Assembly: GCA_900770635.1 (NCBI GenBank) | Contig: CAAGLB010000138.1 | Span: 7,016-71,015 of the forward strand | Length of the DNA: 64,000 nt | Source: an uncultured Alistipes sp. | GTDB lineage: Bacteria; Bacteroidota; Bacteroidia; Bacteroidales; Rikenellaceae | Direction: 5' to 3' | Shown here: positions 34,400 to 42,304 of the stretch, piece by piece | How the letters are laid out: each line of letters starts with the position of its first letter | How positions within the stretch are numbered: position 1 is the stretch's first letter | Made by a program: the position numbers and the translations under genes | The notes under the pieces: generated by a model | Seen by the model: the letters and a program-made list of their open reading frames with translations, nothing else | Databases searched by the model: none | Told to the model about the DNA's origin: nothing

Positions 34400-35803
34400 T
34401 CAGTTTCGTGGCGACAAACGACCTATGGCGCTAAGCTTCGTTGCCTCAACCTTCAAGCCCAGCACAGCCTTTGCCGTTGCGAGGTCGATGACATATACCG
34501 AGGGGTAGTCATTTGTCACGGTAACAGCGACATAGACCTTACCGTTCTCCGAATAAGGAGTAGTGCCGAGGCTCGAGATAACATCAGCCGATGGAAGCCC
34601 CTCGACAGGGGTGAGCGTCTGTGCCTCAACGTCGAAGATAGCCAACTGGTTAGCCACCATAGTCTTTGAAGGAGCAAGAGGCTCAGAGTACATAAGCATC
34701 AAGAACTTGGAGCCACCAACATACCACGTGCGCTGAAACGAACGACCATCGGCCAACGCCTCGATATTTACGTAGTAGCTATCATCAAACTCGTAGCTTC
34801 CCGCCTTGATGCGCACCACGCCCGCAGGGAGCACTGTTCGCTGACGCTCATCGGCCATAGTTTTGGCATACGACGGCGAGAAGACATATACATCTCCCGA
34901 CTCGGCACGCCACACCGTTTGATAGTACTGCGACTTGTTGCGACCAGCGGCATAGCTAATCTTGTCGGTGCGCAACAGACGCTTATGGCTTAGCGTCTCG
35001 TCGTCGAAGATGGCTATCCAGCACTCGTCGGGATACTGAGTCCACTGCAACTCTCCCTCCTTATATGAGCCACTTCCCGAGCCACCAGCCTCGGTCTTTA
35101 CGAGGTCCTCGAAGCCCTCACGCACCCACTTACCACCGTCGGCCTTCACGCCATACTGGCTTAGGCCCATAGGCACAGCGGCCGAGAATATCTTGCCATC
35201 GACCTCCTCGATGCCCGCCAAAGTTACATACTCGCCATTGCCCAGGAAGTTCTCGGCAAGGTAGTGCTCCTCGAGGGTGTTGTTAGTGGTGTAAGTCTCA
35301 GCCTCGACGTCAAGTAGCGACACGAGTATTGCCTTTGGTAAGTAGCCATTTTCGTCGGCAAGCTCAGTAGGACCATCGCCCGTAGATGTGGTCATGACAT
35401 ATTTGCTATAAGTGCCAACAGTAGTGAAGCGTCTTACGGCATACTCTGCGGGGCGTGCCGAGAGAGTATAGTCGTCGTTCATCACGTAGGAGCGTGTTGT
35501 GCCAGCATTTCCCTGATTGTAGGTTAGGCCATAGAGGTATTTATCCTTCCAAAAGACCCAATACGATGCGCCATCATTAACCAAGCCCTGCTCCATGCCC
35601 ACAACACCGCTATCGAGGGTTGATGCCGTGAGCAGAGCATTCGTCGTTGTATTGGAGAATACGCCCTCCGAGGCGATGACGTATGGGCGCTCAACACCAT
35701 CGTCATACCCACCATGGTTATTACCGTTAGTCGGCTCACACGCTACAGCGGCAATGATTGCTAATGCCGTAATACTTAGCTTAAATAAAATCTTTGTTCT
35801 CAT
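34400..35803 (-). CDS. xusB: DUF4374 siderophore-binding lipoprotein, XusB-like
   Basis: About 467 residues from the ATG giving MRTKILFKLSITALAIIAAV with lipobox AVAC; a longer frame to 35839 would overlap the receptor gene and bury the signal peptide. The remainder is a seven-bladed-propeller-like DUF4374 sequence with repeated strands (YVIASEGVF, YWVFWKDKYLYGLTYNQG, GKVYVAVTVTNDYPSVYVID). In Bacteroides thetaiotaomicron the DUF4374 protein XusB binds siderophores at the cell surface between receptor XusA and XusC. The gene order here matches that locus. Confidence 0.8.
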   Translation of the reverse strand: MRTKILFKLSITALAIIAAVACEPTNGNNHGGYDDGVERPYVIASEGVFSNTTTNALLTASTLDSGVVGMEQGLVNDGASYWVFWKDKYLYGLTYNQGNAGTTRSYVMNDDYTLSARPAEYAVRRFTTVGTYSKYVMTTSTGDGPTELADENGYLPKAILVSLLDVEAETYTTNNTLEEHYLAENFLGNGEYVTLAGIEEVDGKIFSAAVPMGLSQYGVKADGGKWVREGFEDLVKTEAGGSGSGSYKEGELQWTQYPDECWIAIFDDETLSHKRLLRTDKISYAAGRNKSQYYQTVWRAESGDVYVFSPSYAKTMADERQRTVLPAGVVRIKAGSYEFDDSYYVNIEALADGRSFQRTWYVGGSKFLMLMYSEPLAPSKTMVANQLAIFDVEAQTLTPVEGLPSADVISSLGTTPYSENGKVYVAVTVTNDYPSVYVIDLATAKAVLGLKVEATKLSAIGRLSPRN

Positions 35804-35825
35804 ACTATCTATATTTATTATTTTG

Positions 35826-38237
35826 TTATTTTCCACCAAACATCACGCGCAACTTCACATAGTAGGCACGTCCCGCCTTCTGAAGGCTAAAATTGTCGTA
35901 GAGACGTTCGTTGCTAAGGTTGCGGCACTCCACCGACAGGTTATAGCGACCACCCTGCAACGAGTAGCCAATAGATAAGTTGTGCGAAAACTGCTTAGGT
36001 ATCATAAACTCATCCTTGTTTGCACCAATGCGTGATGAGTAGTAGTAGAAGCTATGCAGATACTGATTGTCGTAGGTGATGGTCAACAAGTCACCACTCT
36101 TGATGGCATCGTGCCACGTAAATGTAATGTCGCTGTCGGCAAACATATATGGAATGTTGGGCATGCGGTCGCCATAGCCAAGGTTGGGCATCGACGTAGT
36201 GCCTATGGCAATCTTCTGATTGTCACGTACATCCATGTACGATAGGTTACCACCTACCGATAACCATTTGGACAGTGTATAGCGCACCGACACACTACCG
36301 CCAAGCGTCATCACTCGTCCATAGTTTAGGTAGCTCGCAGCAGCCTTACCGCCGCTCAAATCAACGATGTTGCGCTGGATATAGTCGTTTGTATTACGAA
36401 AGATGAAGCCGCCCTCGACATATAAATTATGTCGATGCTTAGCACCTAAATCCACTGAGTAGCTGACATTTAGGTTTAGGTTGTCGCTATTCTCAGGGCG
36501 GATGCCTATATCTCCCATCTCGAGATCCTCGTCACCAAACATCTCCTCGATAGAGGGCAGGCGGTAGGCCTTCTCGTATGACAGCTTAGCTTGTAGTTCG
36601 CTTGCTACAAACCATGTTGCAGCAGCACCATAGCCCAACGCACTATTTCTACGCATGGCCTCGACAAAGTTAGACTGGTTGGCATCTGTTGCCACCGGTC
36701 CTGTGGCCACCACCGAGTAATATTTGGCAAAGAGCGATAGGTTCCACCTATCCGATGGGCGCAAACGATACTGCAAGCCCGTGATATTCTTCATCGTATG
36801 CTTATCAATAGCCGAGTTCTCAGGCTCATTAGCCAAGAGCGACGTGGTGCTACGACGAAAGTCGTTGAGAACATGATTAAGGGTTATGGTATGCACCTTA
36901 GAGATGCGATAGTTGAGTGTTGCCGTAGCGCTCCAATTACGGTTGTTGGCTCGCGAATGCTGATACGACTGCTCGCCAGGCGAATTTAGGCGGTGCCTCT
37001 CGCCGAGCCAGTTGTACTTATATTGTGCTGTGTCGACATTCGTTGTCGCCGTATGGTTGTATGTCGCCGTTAGCGTGAGGTCGAGGCCATCTACCACGAT
37101 GTTGCGCTTCAGATACTCCACCGAAGGAATTAGCGAGTAGCCATGACGATGCTTCTGGCCGTAGACAATGTCCTGACGCACACCCGTTTGTATCTGCTTG
37201 GCCATCTGCGAGTAGCTGATGCCAACGACAAAACGGTCGGCCCAAGATTTGTCAACAACGCCAAACTTAGCCACCATAGCTTCGTTGCGATAGCGGTCGT
37301 TGAAACGCTCAACGCTTATCTTATTGTCCTTATCGATGCGCCCTGTGGCAAAATCCTCAATTGCCGCCTCAACACGATAGTTGTTGTCGGAGTAGTTCTG
37401 AAAGGCATTTACCTCCCACATAACACCATTCTCAAATGTCTGTCCAGCATGTATGTTTGAACGATGGGTGTTAAACGAGCCAAAGGAGTAGGACGCATCG
37501 GCAAACCAGCGGCGACGACTCTTGTTGGTCACGATGTTCACAACGCCGCCAATGGCATCCGAGCCGAAGCCCACAGGCACAACACCTCGATATACCTCTA
37601 TACGCTCGGCAAAGCCCGCAGGTATGTTGTTGAGCGAGAACGAGCTACCAACACCCTCCTGAGGCACGCCGTCAATAAATATTTTGACATGCTTGCCCGT
37701 GAAGCCATCTACGGTGATAGCCATATCTGAACCTACACCGCCCGATTCACGAAGCTTCAGGCCAGGAGCTTTGGCCAGGGCATCCGACAGATTTTTTGAG
37801 CTGTTGGCCAACGACTGCGCATCTACAACTACGGCATTGAATGGCGAGCGACGCATCTGCTCCACACCCGAGGCCTTGATAACAACCTCGTCGATATGTG
37901 TCGACGACTCGGCAAGCTCGAAGTTTATGTTTCTCGAATTTGTGCCAACGACCACAACCTCGCTATCGCTCTCATAGCCCAACATCGAGGCCTCGAGCAG
38001 ATGCTCGCCACGTGCGATGCGCAGCGTGAAACGACCTTGAGCATCTGTTGTTGTGCCAATGGTAGTGCCCTTAACGGCAACGGTGGCATACTGCAACGGC
38101 ACGCCATCGCTGCATGTCACCACACCCGAAAGATGAGCAACGCCCGATGTTGCTGGCGGCTCGGTGGCATGCACCATCGCTGGCACAAGAAGCGACAGAA
38201 TAGATATAATAATATGTGCGACATGTAGGTTCTTCAT
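35826..38237 (-). CDS. xusA: TonB-dependent receptor, XusA-like
   Basis: 803 residues, full length. The signal peptide ends near AMVHA-T. A carboxypeptidase-regulatory-like domain (about 33-115, VKGTTIGTTTDAQGRF) precedes the plug (about 120-235, KIFIDGVPQEGVGSS, YRGVVPVGFGSDAIGGV). A 22-strand barrel follows and ends VKLRVMFGGK. The receptor would take up a ferric siderophore or haem with the two downstream genes. Ligand assignment rests on the neighbourhood. A promoter lies upstream; iron regulation is likely but no Fur box is proven here. Confidence 0.87.
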   Translation of the reverse strand: MKNLHVAHIIISILSLLVPAMVHATEPPATSGVAHLSGVVTCSDGVPLQYATVAVKGTTIGTTTDAQGRFTLRIARGEHLLEASMLGYESDSEVVVVGTNSRNINFELAESSTHIDEVVIKASGVEQMRRSPFNAVVVDAQSLANSSKNLSDALAKAPGLKLRESGGVGSDMAITVDGFTGKHVKIFIDGVPQEGVGSSFSLNNIPAGFAERIEVYRGVVPVGFGSDAIGGVVNIVTNKSRRRWFADASYSFGSFNTHRSNIHAGQTFENGVMWEVNAFQNYSDNNYRVEAAIEDFATGRIDKDNKISVERFNDRYRNEAMVAKFGVVDKSWADRFVVGISYSQMAKQIQTGVRQDIVYGQKHRHGYSLIPSVEYLKRNIVVDGLDLTLTATYNHTATTNVDTAQYKYNWLGERHRLNSPGEQSYQHSRANNRNWSATATLNYRISKVHTITLNHVLNDFRRSTTSLLANEPENSAIDKHTMKNITGLQYRLRPSDRWNLSLFAKYYSVVATGPVATDANQSNFVEAMRRNSALGYGAAATWFVASELQAKLSYEKAYRLPSIEEMFGDEDLEMGDIGIRPENSDNLNLNVSYSVDLGAKHRHNLYVEGGFIFRNTNDYIQRNIVDLSGGKAAASYLNYGRVMTLGGSVSVRYTLSKWLSVGGNLSYMDVRDNQKIAIGTTSMPNLGYGDRMPNIPYMFADSDITFTWHDAIKSGDLLTITYDNQYLHSFYYYSSRIGANKDEFMIPKQFSHNLSIGYSLQGGRYNLSVECRNLSNERLYDNFSLQKAGRAYYVKLRVMFGGK

Positions 38238-38262
38238 AGCTCAAACATTCTATTTCACGGTG

Positions 38263-38293
38263 CAAAAATAGATGAACTATCAAAGATCTACAA
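38263..38293 (-). promoter_or_regulatory. Promoter of the Xus-like operon
   Basis: On the minus strand TATTTTTG (38263-38270) with TTG (38291-38293) 20 bases upstream. Confidence 0.6.
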
Positions 38294-38390
38294 TCGCAAA
38301 TATTTGGTAAAAAGCTAAACACTCACCCCCAAATGTTGGGGATATGGCAGCGCTAATTCACTATTATTCTGCGGGTTAGCAATATGTGAA

Positions 38391-38478
38391 TGAGAAATAG
38401 GGATATGAGGTAATATGGGTTGATATGTGTTAATATATGTGCGCATATTACCCCATCGGAACTCATCGTCCCCATTCC
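38391..38478. repeat. Imperfect hairpin with 9-bp period (locus E)
   Basis: The left arm reads GGATATGAG, GTAATATGG, GTTGATATG, TGTTAATAT in 9-bp phase from 38401. The right arm has TATTACCCC, ATCGGAACT, CATCGTCCC, CATTCC. Pairing is weaker than at loci A, C and D, but position and period match. Confidence 0.6.
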
Positions 38479-38490
38479 TAAGTAAGAAAC

Positions 38491-38618
38491 AATTTCTTGT
38501 TAGAAGTGTGCCGAGTGCTACGCTCGGCAAAAATGCCACCGATGGGTAGTACTTGAGTACGTCCCATTGGTGGCATTTTTTGTTAGGGGCCGCAATCGAC
38601 CTCTTATCACAAGAAATT
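38491..38618. repeat. Cloverleaf palindromic element, copy 5 (after yidD)
   Basis: 128 bp. Closing repeat AATTTCTTGT (38491-38500) with ACAAGAAATT (38609-38618). Left hairpin GCCGAG-TGCTACG-CTCGGC. Central GCCACCGATGGG/CCCATTGGTGGC stem with a shortened inner GTAC-TTGA-GTAC mini-hairpin. The end overlaps the yidD TAA stop. The closing stem is of the copy 1 type, the arms of the copy 2 type, so the copies are mosaics. Confidence 0.85.
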
Positions 38619-38877
38619 AAGGTACGGGGTCGTACCCACTGCCTCCCCACGGGTGGCAGCGGAGTAGTCTCTTTACCGTAAGATATAAGCCCTTGATAGG
38701 TCCATGCTTGCGCAAAGCCTCAATGGCATACTGCGAACAGGTAGGCACAAATCTACATGTTGGGGGTTTTAGTGGCGACAGACATAGCTGATAAAACCTG
38801 ACTAAGAGTATCAGCGGAAAGGCCACAATGCGTTTAACAATGCTCAGCAACCTCTGAGAGAATCTTGGTGATGGCAT
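38617..38877 (-). CDS. yidD: Membrane protein insertion efficiency factor YidD
   Basis: About 86 residues from the ATG giving MPSPRFSQRLLSIV; an upstream in-frame start at 38922 is possible but overlaps rnpA by 89 bases. The family signature is complete: LVRFYQLCLSPLK, CRFVPTCSQYAIEAL, KHGP and CHPWGGSGYDPVP. It aids insertion of inner-membrane proteins together with YidC. The chosen start still overlaps the rnpA end by 44 bases, a common arrangement. The stop lies in cloverleaf copy 5. Confidence 0.93.
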   Translation of the reverse strand: MPSPRFSQRLLSIVKRIVAFPLILLVRFYQLCLSPLKPPTCRFVPTCSQYAIEALRKHGPIKGLYLTVKRLLRCHPWGGSGYDPVP

Positions 38878-39220
38878 GAGCGATTGTTTTATAGGATAAT
38901 AGCTCCTTTGACGAATAGACAAAGGCTATGTCAAGGTCAGTGCCTCGGCTATCGAGCGCAGCCTTAATATACTTGTTATTAAGACGATAGGCCTCACGCA
39001 TGCGGCGTTTGAGAAGATTGCGCTTATTGGCACGCTTATGGTTGCGCTTAGGCACCGAGAATAGCACTTCGACGCTTGGCGAAGTGCTATTCTCGGTAAG
39101 ATATGTATAACGAAAAGGGTACACGAAGCCCGAATGTCCCTCGTCGAACAATCGACGGAGTGCACCAAGCGAGCACAATCGCTCACTCTTAGGCAATGTA
39201 TTAGGCTTCGGCAAATCCAT
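38834..39220 (-). CDS. rnpA: Ribonuclease P protein component
   Basis: 128 residues. The RNR signature NKRNLLKRRMREAYR lies near 66-80, preceded by the central VEVLFSVPKRNHKRA strand. It binds the RNase P RNA and helps mature tRNA 5' ends. It overlaps yidD at its end and follows hemD by two bases, so the three are one operon. Confidence 0.95.
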   Translation of the reverse strand: MDLPKPNTLPKSERLCSLGALRRLFDEGHSGFVYPFRYTYLTENSTSPSVEVLFSVPKRNHKRANKRNLLKRRMREAYRLNNKYIKAALDSRGTDLDIAFVYSSKELLSYKTIAHAITKILSEVAEHC

Positions 39221-39222
39221 TG

Positions 39223-40089
39223 TTACTCTGTCTTGCGAACACGTGTGCGTGTCTTCTTCTGGAGCTTAGACTGCTGAGCACGAATAAACTCCTCCTTGTC
39301 GTGATCCTCCTTGAGCACCACATCCTCGACCTCGACACCCTCCTCGATCTTACGGCAGTAGATATCGAGAGCCTTGACCATAGATGGAGCCTCGGGAGAT
39401 GGAGCTGCGGCCTTAACCCTAAGACCAGCCTCGATGGCAGCACGCAACGTAGCCTCACCAAAGGTTGCAGCTACTGGAAGCTTCTCTACATCGAAGTTCT
39501 CGCACAACGCCTTGACGTCGGATGGCGAGTAGAAGGCGATGATGTCGTACTCCTCGGGCTTAAGCTCCGACATGTCGGCAGCAATGGTACGAGCGAATAC
39601 CACTGGCGACACTTTGAGATTGAGCTTAGCAAGGGTATCGGGAAGCTCTGGCTTGAAAGGCTCGGTGAGCGCCAAGATAAACTTCTCGTCCTTATGCTTC
39701 ACGATGAGCTCCAACAGCGAGTTGAACGTACCATCGGCAAACGAGATCTTACGCTTGCGATATACGATATACTTCTGCAAATAGAGGGCTACGGCCTCGG
39801 TGTTGCAGATATACTTCATGGTCTCAGGCACAGTGATACGTGCCTCCTCGCATATACGGAAGAAGCTATCGATAGTTGTGCGCGACGAGAAGATCATTGT
39901 AGAGTGCTCGAGAATCTCGGTGCGCTGAGCTCTAAACTCCTTGAGCGACACACCCACCACACGAATTAGTGGATTATAGTCTACTGTGAGGGAGTGTTTC
40001 TCCGAAAATTCATGAAAAGGGGATTTTTCAATGACTGCCGGACGGGGTTGCGACACTAAAATTTTACTTACTTTCAACTTTTTTGACAA
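39223..40089 (-). CDS. hemD: Uroporphyrinogen-III synthase
   Basis: 288 residues. Two alpha/beta halves of the HemD fold: MIFSSRTTIDSFFRI (near 85-100) and IIAFYSPSDVKALCENF, then VAATFGEATLRAAIEAGLRV. HemD is poorly conserved, so the call also rests on position, since hemD-rnpA-yidD is a usual Bacteroidales order. It closes the tetrapyrrole ring in haem and cobalamin precursor synthesis. It has an unusual charged C-terminal tail (KLQKKTRTRVRKTE). Confidence 0.88.
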   Translation of the reverse strand: MSKKLKVSKILVSQPRPAVIEKSPFHEFSEKHSLTVDYNPLIRVVGVSLKEFRAQRTEILEHSTMIFSSRTTIDSFFRICEEARITVPETMKYICNTEAVALYLQKYIVYRKRKISFADGTFNSLLELIVKHKDEKFILALTEPFKPELPDTLAKLNLKVSPVVFARTIAADMSELKPEEYDIIAFYSPSDVKALCENFDVEKLPVAATFGEATLRAAIEAGLRVKAAAPSPEAPSMVKALDIYCRKIEEGVEVEDVVLKEDHDKEEFIRAQQSKLQKKTRTRVRKTE

Positions 40090-40201
40090 ATTTACAATTT
40101 ACAAAAAACTCAACTTTACAAGCTTATTAGCCACACACAGAGCTTTAATTAAATTTATACATGCCTGACAACCATACAAATACACGATTGCACATACATA
40201 C

Positions 40202-41059
40202 TTAAAGTTGTAATACAACAACCAAGAAGCTCAATGGCAGCAAAAAAGCGGTGCAAAGGTACAAAATCCAATACAAAATCGGAATTTTTTTTGCAATAAA
40301 GAATACAAAAGTGTCTTTCAAATAGATCAAAAGCATGATGGCAGCACCACAAATAAGGGCTATGCTCCAGCCGTGAAGCTGCTCGACAGGGGCTACAAGC
40401 CACGCTGCGACAAGCGGGAAGAGCAGCACGACGCATCGCACAAAATTTATGAGCGAGATGCTACGCAGCACCTCGACGTTCGACGACTGCGACACCCAGC
40501 CAACCACAACATGCAACACATAGAGCCACGCCGCAAAGAGCAAGACGAAGAGTAGCGACACGACGGGGGCTATGATATATATAGGTGAGCTATACAGATG
40601 CGAGTCGCCCGAGGTCAACACATCGGCATAGCGGACACCGACCAACGCACACATGATGATACCCACGATGATGGCAACAACCTTAAAGTAACTGAGTGGC
40701 AGCTCGCCACTATCGCTGGCCATACGGCGCTCGCCATGCACACTCAACATATTGCCCCATATAGCACCCATAAAGCCCCACGAGCGCAACAACATGTGCA
40801 GATACAACACCAACGACACAGCAATAAATAGCTGATAGACAAACGAATCGGCAAACGATGGTGCGAGTAGCGACACATCGCCAGGCTCAACAATAGTCGA
40901 GCCGCTACCGAACATCTCATCTGCGGTCACAGCACGATAGCCACCCTCGTATATAGGGTTGCCCGACATGAGCGACGAGTTGCGACCAAACATCTGGTGC
41001 GGCGCAACAACATCGTAGCCCTTGCTCACGAGGTCGTTTATAGATATTAGTCTACTCAT
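40202..41059 (-). CDS. DUF4271 membrane protein
   Basis: 285 residues. A soluble N-terminal part (about 1-75) is followed by about six to eight hydrophobic segments, for example FVYQLFIAVSLVLYLHMLL, YFKVVAIIVGIIMCALVGV, YIIAPVVSLLFVLLFAAWL and the C-terminal FLLPLSFLVVVLQL. It matches the DUF4271 family found beside hemD in Bacteroidales; the function is unknown. The start overlaps the end of the histidine kinase gene by eight bases. Confidence 0.82.
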   Translation of the reverse strand: MSRLISINDLVSKGYDVVAPHQMFGRNSSLMSGNPIYEGGYRAVTADEMFGSGSTIVEPGDVSLLAPSFADSFVYQLFIAVSLVLYLHMLLRSWGFMGAIWGNMLSVHGERRMASDSGELPLSYFKVVAIIVGIIMCALVGVRYADVLTSGDSHLYSSPIYIIAPVVSLLFVLLFAAWLYVLHVVVGWVSQSSNVEVLRSISLINFVRCVVLLFPLVAAWLVAPVEQLHGWSIALICGAAIMLLIYLKDTFVFFIAKKIPILYWILYLCTAFLLPLSFLVVVLQL

Positions 41060-42287
41060 TCTCCATTCGGTTTAGTGTTACACGTATTGTCGTGCCTTTG
41101 CCTATTTCGGAGCGCACCACAGCTATTCTGCCACGATGATACTCCTCGATTATACGACGCGAAAGCGACAGTCCGAGGCCCCAACCTCGTGTCTTGGTGG
41201 TGAATCCTGGCTCGAAGATACGCACCCAGTTTCCTTTGGCAATACCCTTGCCCGTGTCGCTAACCTCCACAAACACAGTGCGGTCGTCCTCGCCAATCAC
41301 CACATCAATGACGCCCTGACCTTGAAGCGCATCGAGCGAATTTTTCATAAGGTTCTCGATAACCCACTCGAAGAGTGCTGCATTGATTGGCGCCTCGATG
41401 GGGGCCATAGCTAGGCCGTTATAGCTCAGCGTGACGTTGCGAGGCACACGGCGTCGAAAATACATAACCGTGTCGCCAACCACCTCGTTGATGTTCATCG
41501 GCGTGAGCTGCGTCTCGGAGCCAATCTTTGAGAATCTGTCGACAATCTTATTGAGGTGCACCAAATCTTTCTCCATCTCGTCGACAGCCATTTTGTCGAC
41601 AGGCTGACTACGCAGATACTCTATCCATCCCAGGAGCGACGACGTAGGTGTTCCGAGCTGGTGTGCAGTCTCCTTGGCAAGGCCCACCCACACCCTGTTC
41701 TGCTCGTTCTGCTTTGTCGACAGGAAGGCGATATAGGCGAACACCGCAAAAATGGCGATGATGATAAGCTGCACATAGGGGAAAAATGCCAGAGCCTCAC
41801 TATGGGCACTCGACACCAACGATGAGTAGTCGCTAGTGCCATAGTATATCGTTAGCGACGTGGGCGGAATGCGATAGCTCACCGTAACAGGGTGATTGGC
41901 AAGGCTCATCTTCATAATCTCGTCACGCAGCAGCTCCGAGTTCGACAACACATCGCCAGGCAGGTTACTAACAAGTGGCGTGAGGGCGTCGTCAGCGATA
42001 ACAAATGGGATTATCATATGCTGGGCTAACTCGCTGAGCAGCTCGGCATTATAGAAGATATATCCCGACGACTTCGACGAGCGCAATATATCCTCCCACA
42101 TCTTCACAGCATTCTGCTCCATAGCTCGCAGCTGCTCGATGGCCAACTCATCCTCGTGCTTCATGGCCGATGACACACTCCACGTGTAGTATATCGACAG
42201 CATGGCAAGCACCAAGCCAACAACGATGACTGCGGTGCGCCGTTGTGTCGAGAATATTCGGCGGCGAAGTGTATCACGAAAACCCAT
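41052..42287 (-). CDS. Sensor histidine kinase without adjacent response regulator
   Basis: 411 residues. One membrane helix near 20-38, an extracytoplasmic sensor of about 130 residues, and a second helix near 175-195 (LIIIAIFAVFAYIAFL). The dimerisation helix carries the phospho-acceptor His in KETAHQLGTPTSSLLGW. The ATPase domain has the N box (ENLMKNSLDAL), DTGKGIA, FEPGFTTK and GWGLGLSLS. No response-regulator gene is next to it, so the partner must lie elsewhere. It overlaps the DUF4271 gene. Confidence 0.9.
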   Translation of the reverse strand: MGFRDTLRRRIFSTQRRTAVIVVGLVLAMLSIYYTWSVSSAMKHEDELAIEQLRAMEQNAVKMWEDILRSSKSSGYIFYNAELLSELAQHMIIPFVIADDALTPLVSNLPGDVLSNSELLRDEIMKMSLANHPVTVSYRIPPTSLTIYYGTSDYSSLVSSAHSEALAFFPYVQLIIIAIFAVFAYIAFLSTKQNEQNRVWVGLAKETAHQLGTPTSSLLGWIEYLRSQPVDKMAVDEMEKDLVHLNKIVDRFSKIGSETQLTPMNINEVVGDTVMYFRRRVPRNVTLSYNGLAMAPIEAPINAALFEWVIENLMKNSLDALQGQGVIDVVIGEDDRTVFVEVSDTGKGIAKGNWVRIFEPGFTTKTRGWGLGLSLSRRIIEEYHRGRIAVVRSEIGKGTTIRVTLNRMENE

Positions 42288-42304
42288 AGATCGAAGCTTG
42301 ATGA

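Larger units (their letters stand above)
38238..38616. other. 379-base gene-free region with promoter and two palindromes
   Basis: It holds the Xus-like promoter, a nonamer-type hairpin (38391-38478) and cloverleaf element copy 5 (38491-38618). The rest shows nothing recognisable. Confidence 0.78.

Noticed and set aside
2222..38618. Cloverleaf palindromes as integron attC sites
   Set aside because: Placement at gene 3' ends suggested attC, but the ends lack the GTT/AAC core sites, there is no integrase, and flanked genes include core genes such as rpsA and yidD.
38878..38922. Longer N-terminus of YidD
   Set aside because: It would overlap rnpA by 89 bases and add residues not seen in the family; a later ATG fits better.
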